Source: Methanobacteriota archaeon
GTDB taxonomy: Archaea > Halobacteriota > Methanomicrobia > Methanomicrobiales > Methanospirillaceae
Direction: 5' to 3'
Assembly: GCA_029547145.1 (NCBI GenBank)
Contig: JAKPPV010000024.1
Coordinates: 62,001 to 126,000 of the forward strand
Length of the DNA stretch: 64,000 nucleotides
Shown piece by piece: positions 62,215 through 64,000 of this stretch. The position numbers were made by a program, and so were the translations under genes. Numbering within the stretch: the stretch's first letter is position 1; every line of letters begins with the position of its first letter. The notes beneath the pieces were generated by a model. The model searched no databases, was not told the origin of the DNA, and saw only the letters and a list, made by a program, of their open reading frames with translations.

Positions 62215-62220
62215 TTTTTT
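62215..62220 (+). terminator. Oligo-T terminator after the phosphoesterase gene
   Basis: Six T residues begin 28 bases after the stop. An upstream short inverted pair (agtcagtcagatcagtt) is present but weak. It lies between convergent genes. Confidence 0.4.
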
Positions 62221-62342
62221 CGGTCTGCGCTCACCGGTGGACCCGTTTCATCCCCGACTTCTAAAAGACCGTGAACGTGTCTGAGATCCCTGTGGTGCAG
62301 GCGGAGGGTCTCATGCGACAGGTTCGGGACAGGGGGCGTCGA

Positions 62343-62885
62343 TCAGAACGGGGCGTGCCTGTTCTGTGCCATGACCAGTTCCATGTAGGACGTGGTGATC
62401 GGTTCTCCCGTGATCCCGAGCGAACGGGCAAGGGCATGGATACGGTCCTCGGTGCCGGTATCGTCCCGCTCCCCGAGCATCTCGACTTCAGCGAACGTGC
62501 CAAGCCCCTCGACCTCGTCGAGGGCGATCGATGCCTCCCCGAGGGACCAGAGCTCCCGGTGCTTGATCACTTCGGCGGTCAGCCGAAAACCGAGCCTCTG
62601 CAGGATCTCCTCGAAGGTGGTCCCGTCCTCGATCACGAGGTTCAGTTCCTCCCGTGCCTTGAGCCGCGTGCCGGTCATCTTCGCCCCCTTGTAGGTGATC
62701 ACCGTCTCGGTGCCGGCCCTTCGCACCCGCAGGGCCTCGTCGGTGACGCCGAAGTCCCTGCAGGGGTGGTTGTAGTACCGGTCGTGCTCCCGGCGGGAAC
62801 CGTCGAGGCGTGCCTGGCGTGCCACGAGGGCATCGCGGATCGGCGAGAGGGTATCGACGCGTGCCTTCAGTTCGAATTCAATCAT
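62343..62885 (-). CDS. cyaB: Class IV adenylate cyclase-like CYTH protein
   Basis: A 180-residue CYTH-fold protein (triphosphate tunnel). Features are MIEFELKARVDTL with the ExExK-type start, then DEALRVRRAGTETVITYKGA, a HRELWSLGEASIALDEVEGL segment and a closing MELVMAQ. The charged residues line a tunnel that binds triphosphates and divalent metals. Bacterial CyaB makes cAMP; archaeal members often act as tripolyphosphatase or thiamine triphosphatase, so the reaction here is open. It diverges from the FKBP gene over 64 bases. Confidence 0.88.
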   Translation of the reverse strand: MIEFELKARVDTLSPIRDALVARQARLDGSRREHDRYYNHPCRDFGVTDEALRVRRAGTETVITYKGAKMTGTRLKAREELNLVIEDGTTFEEILQRLGFRLTAEVIKHRELWSLGEASIALDEVEGLGTFAEVEMLGERDDTGTEDRIHALARSLGITGEPITTSYMELVMAQNRHAPF

Positions 62886-62949
62886 GCTGTTCTCCCATCG
62901 GTCTCCTTTATCTATATTCGTCGCGTTTTAATATAGTCAAGGTGAGCAG

Positions 62950-63627
62950 ATGGCCATCGCTGAGGGAGATTACATCAGGCTGAACTATACGGGGATGGTG
63001 AACGGTGTCGTATTCGATACCACCAGCGCCGAGACCGCCCGCGAGGCCGGTATCGAGAACTCATCCGCGAACTATGGCCCGATCCTCGTCCGGGTCGGCA
63101 GCGGTCACGTGATCCCGGGGCTCGACGAGGCCCTCGTCGGCCGAGAACCCGGCGAGGAGGCAGAGGTCGATGTCCCGCCCGAGAAGGGTTTCGGCGAGTA
63201 CCGGCGTGACCTCGTCGAGGGAATCCCCTTGAAGAAGTTCGGCGAGAAGGTCCAGATCGGGTCCCGTGTCAGGAACGAGAATAGGGAGGGTGTGGTCCGG
63301 GACATCATCGGCAACCGGGCGATCGTCGACTTCAACGACAGGCTCGCCGGAGAGACCCTCCACTACCGTTTCACCGTCGTCGAAGTCGTCGAAGATGGGA
63401 TCGAGCGCGCCAGGGGCCTGGTCCGTCTCTACTCGGGGTACGACCTGACATCTGCATTCGAGTCGGGAATCCTGACCTTCGATCTCACCCCCGGGATCAA
63501 TTATGACCGCCGGTGGATCCTCTGGAAGCCCACGATCGTGCGCGATGTCTTCGAAGCGGCGCCCGATGTACTGGAAATCCGGTTCCTCGAGACCTACAAG
63601 AGACCCGAGCCTGCCAAAGAGGAGTAA
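62950..63627 (+). CDS. FKBP-type peptidyl-prolyl isomerase, long archaeal form
   Basis: A 225-residue SlyD/long FKBP. The isomerase half (about 1-80 and 125-150) has YIRLNYTGMVNGVVFDTTSA, then VRVGSGHVIPGLDEALVGRE and EVDVPPEKGFGEYRRDLVEG. An insert-in-flap (IF) chaperone domain (about 82-140) follows. The C-terminal 80 residues (YDLTSAFESGILTFDLTPGI) form the additional domain of long archaeal FKBPs. It assists protein folding in the cytoplasm. The ATG at 62950 follows an A/T-rich stretch (ttttaatatagtc, about 62926-62938). Confidence 0.95.
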   Translation: MAIAEGDYIRLNYTGMVNGVVFDTTSAETAREAGIENSSANYGPILVRVGSGHVIPGLDEALVGREPGEEAEVDVPPEKGFGEYRRDLVEGIPLKKFGEKVQIGSRVRNENREGVVRDIIGNRAIVDFNDRLAGETLHYRFTVVEVVEDGIERARGLVRLYSGYDLTSAFESGILTFDLTPGINYDRRWILWKPTIVRDVFEAAPDVLEIRFLETYKRPEPAKEE

Positions 63628-64000
63628 GCGGGCACCGCTCGCGGCAATGTCGGTCGGCAGGTCCGGACCCTCCGCCGGGCCGCTGTCGACCCGGTCTTCC
63701 GGATGCACTGGTCGAACGAACACCGCAGGGATGGTCTTCATGGCGCGGCGCCCCCCGGTTTTATATCTCGTCCCTCCGTTCACTTGTCGGAAGGCGGTGG
63801 GGACGAGTCGATCATGTTCCCCTGATGCACGTGGTCCCGCGGGGGAACCACGGGATCGGTGAGGGGCATGGTCTCACCCCCCTGCTCCAAAGAGGCTCCC
63901 TCTTCCCCCGGGAATGGGTGTACATGGCGTGATGGTCCTCCCGTTCATGGGAAAGGAGGGGGAAGGGATAATTCAGGTCACGCCAGAGAGTGAAGGACAG
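63628..64000 (+). other. 3' non-coding end of the window
   Basis: No intact gene is supportable. A TATA-like ttttatat at about 63759-63766 suggests a plus-strand transcript starting near 63790, possibly an RNA or a gene beyond the edge; near it lies an imperfect hairpin, gtggtcccgc/gggaaccac (63828-63848). Short frames here (such as 63824-63932, 36 codons) are not convincing. Confidence 0.35.

Noticed and set aside
63513-63932. A 139-codon frame at the right edge
   Set aside because: It overlaps the FKBP gene on the same strand, shows no family motif and has frame-shadow composition.
1-64000. tRNA, rRNA and CRISPR arrays
   Set aside because: Reading the intergenic intervals I saw no cloverleaf-like T-loop context, no rRNA core string and no regularly spaced direct repeats. 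A covariance-model scan could still find a small RNA.

Overview
This 64 kb window is a high-GC chromosomal segment of a methanogenic euryarchaeon, most likely of the order Methanomicrobiales. The assignment rests on the information-processing and lipid genes: a TATA-binding protein, archaeal AlaRS and ThrRS with the archaeal N-terminal editing domain, GatCAB, Rio2 kinase, type I geranylgeranylglyceryl-phosphate synthase, archaeal riboflavin/F420-type reductase ArfC, cupin-type phosphoglucose isomerase, an NrpR-type (DUF128) regulator and the methanogen three-protein homocysteine system. Many genes have a TATA-like element 20-35 nt before the start codon, which suggests leaderless transcripts. 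I saw no rRNA, tRNA, CRISPR array or complete insertion sequence.

Layout. 1-11 kb: end of a probable family B DNA polymerase, then a block of secreted or surface proteins (seven-repeat/dockerin/PKD/CBM6 protein, lamin-tail-like protein, cohesin-like protein, six-PEGA protein), an orphan CheW and a CPA2 antiporter. 11-20 kb: EncFtn-like ferritin, a membrane-anchored HTH regulator coupled to alaS, a SWIM protein with a Nif3 protein, and the homocysteine cluster (DUF39-CBS, NIL-ferredoxin, UPF0280). 19-28 kb: a long co-directional run of an asparagine-synthase-like gene, gatC-gatA-gatB, topA, GGGP synthase, an rRNA/tRNA methyltransferase and dcd. 28-31 kb: a decay zone with a broken glucose/sorbosone dehydrogenase, an HsdR C-terminal fragment and a truncated sensor-like fragment. 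31-37 kb: thrS and a very large NHL/CBM6 surface protein.

37-48 kb: an ArsB/SLC13-type permease, a lipoprotein, arfC, a split YeeE/YedE pair, the rio2-DUF460-thiL operon, and an operon of a degenerate TtuA-like protein, a TrkA-type K+ channel and nadE. 48-57 kb: pgi, a stand-alone NrpR-type regulator divergent from an unknown gene coupled to a disulfide flavoprotein reductase, then an envelope module (bactofilin-like protein, Yip1 protein, S-layer-like protein, MacB-type ABC ATPase and permease) and a PrsW-type protease. 57-64 kb: thiD, tbp, two PEBP paralogues, a radical SAM protein, a phosphoesterase, a CYTH protein and a long FKBP isomerase.

The strongest leads are the antiporter gene, whose true start appears to lie beyond an eight-G tract in another frame; the co-occurring cohesin and dockerin proteins; the intact three-gene homocysteine operon; the TtuA relative that has lost its PP-loop; and the envelope module with a possible AUU start codon.
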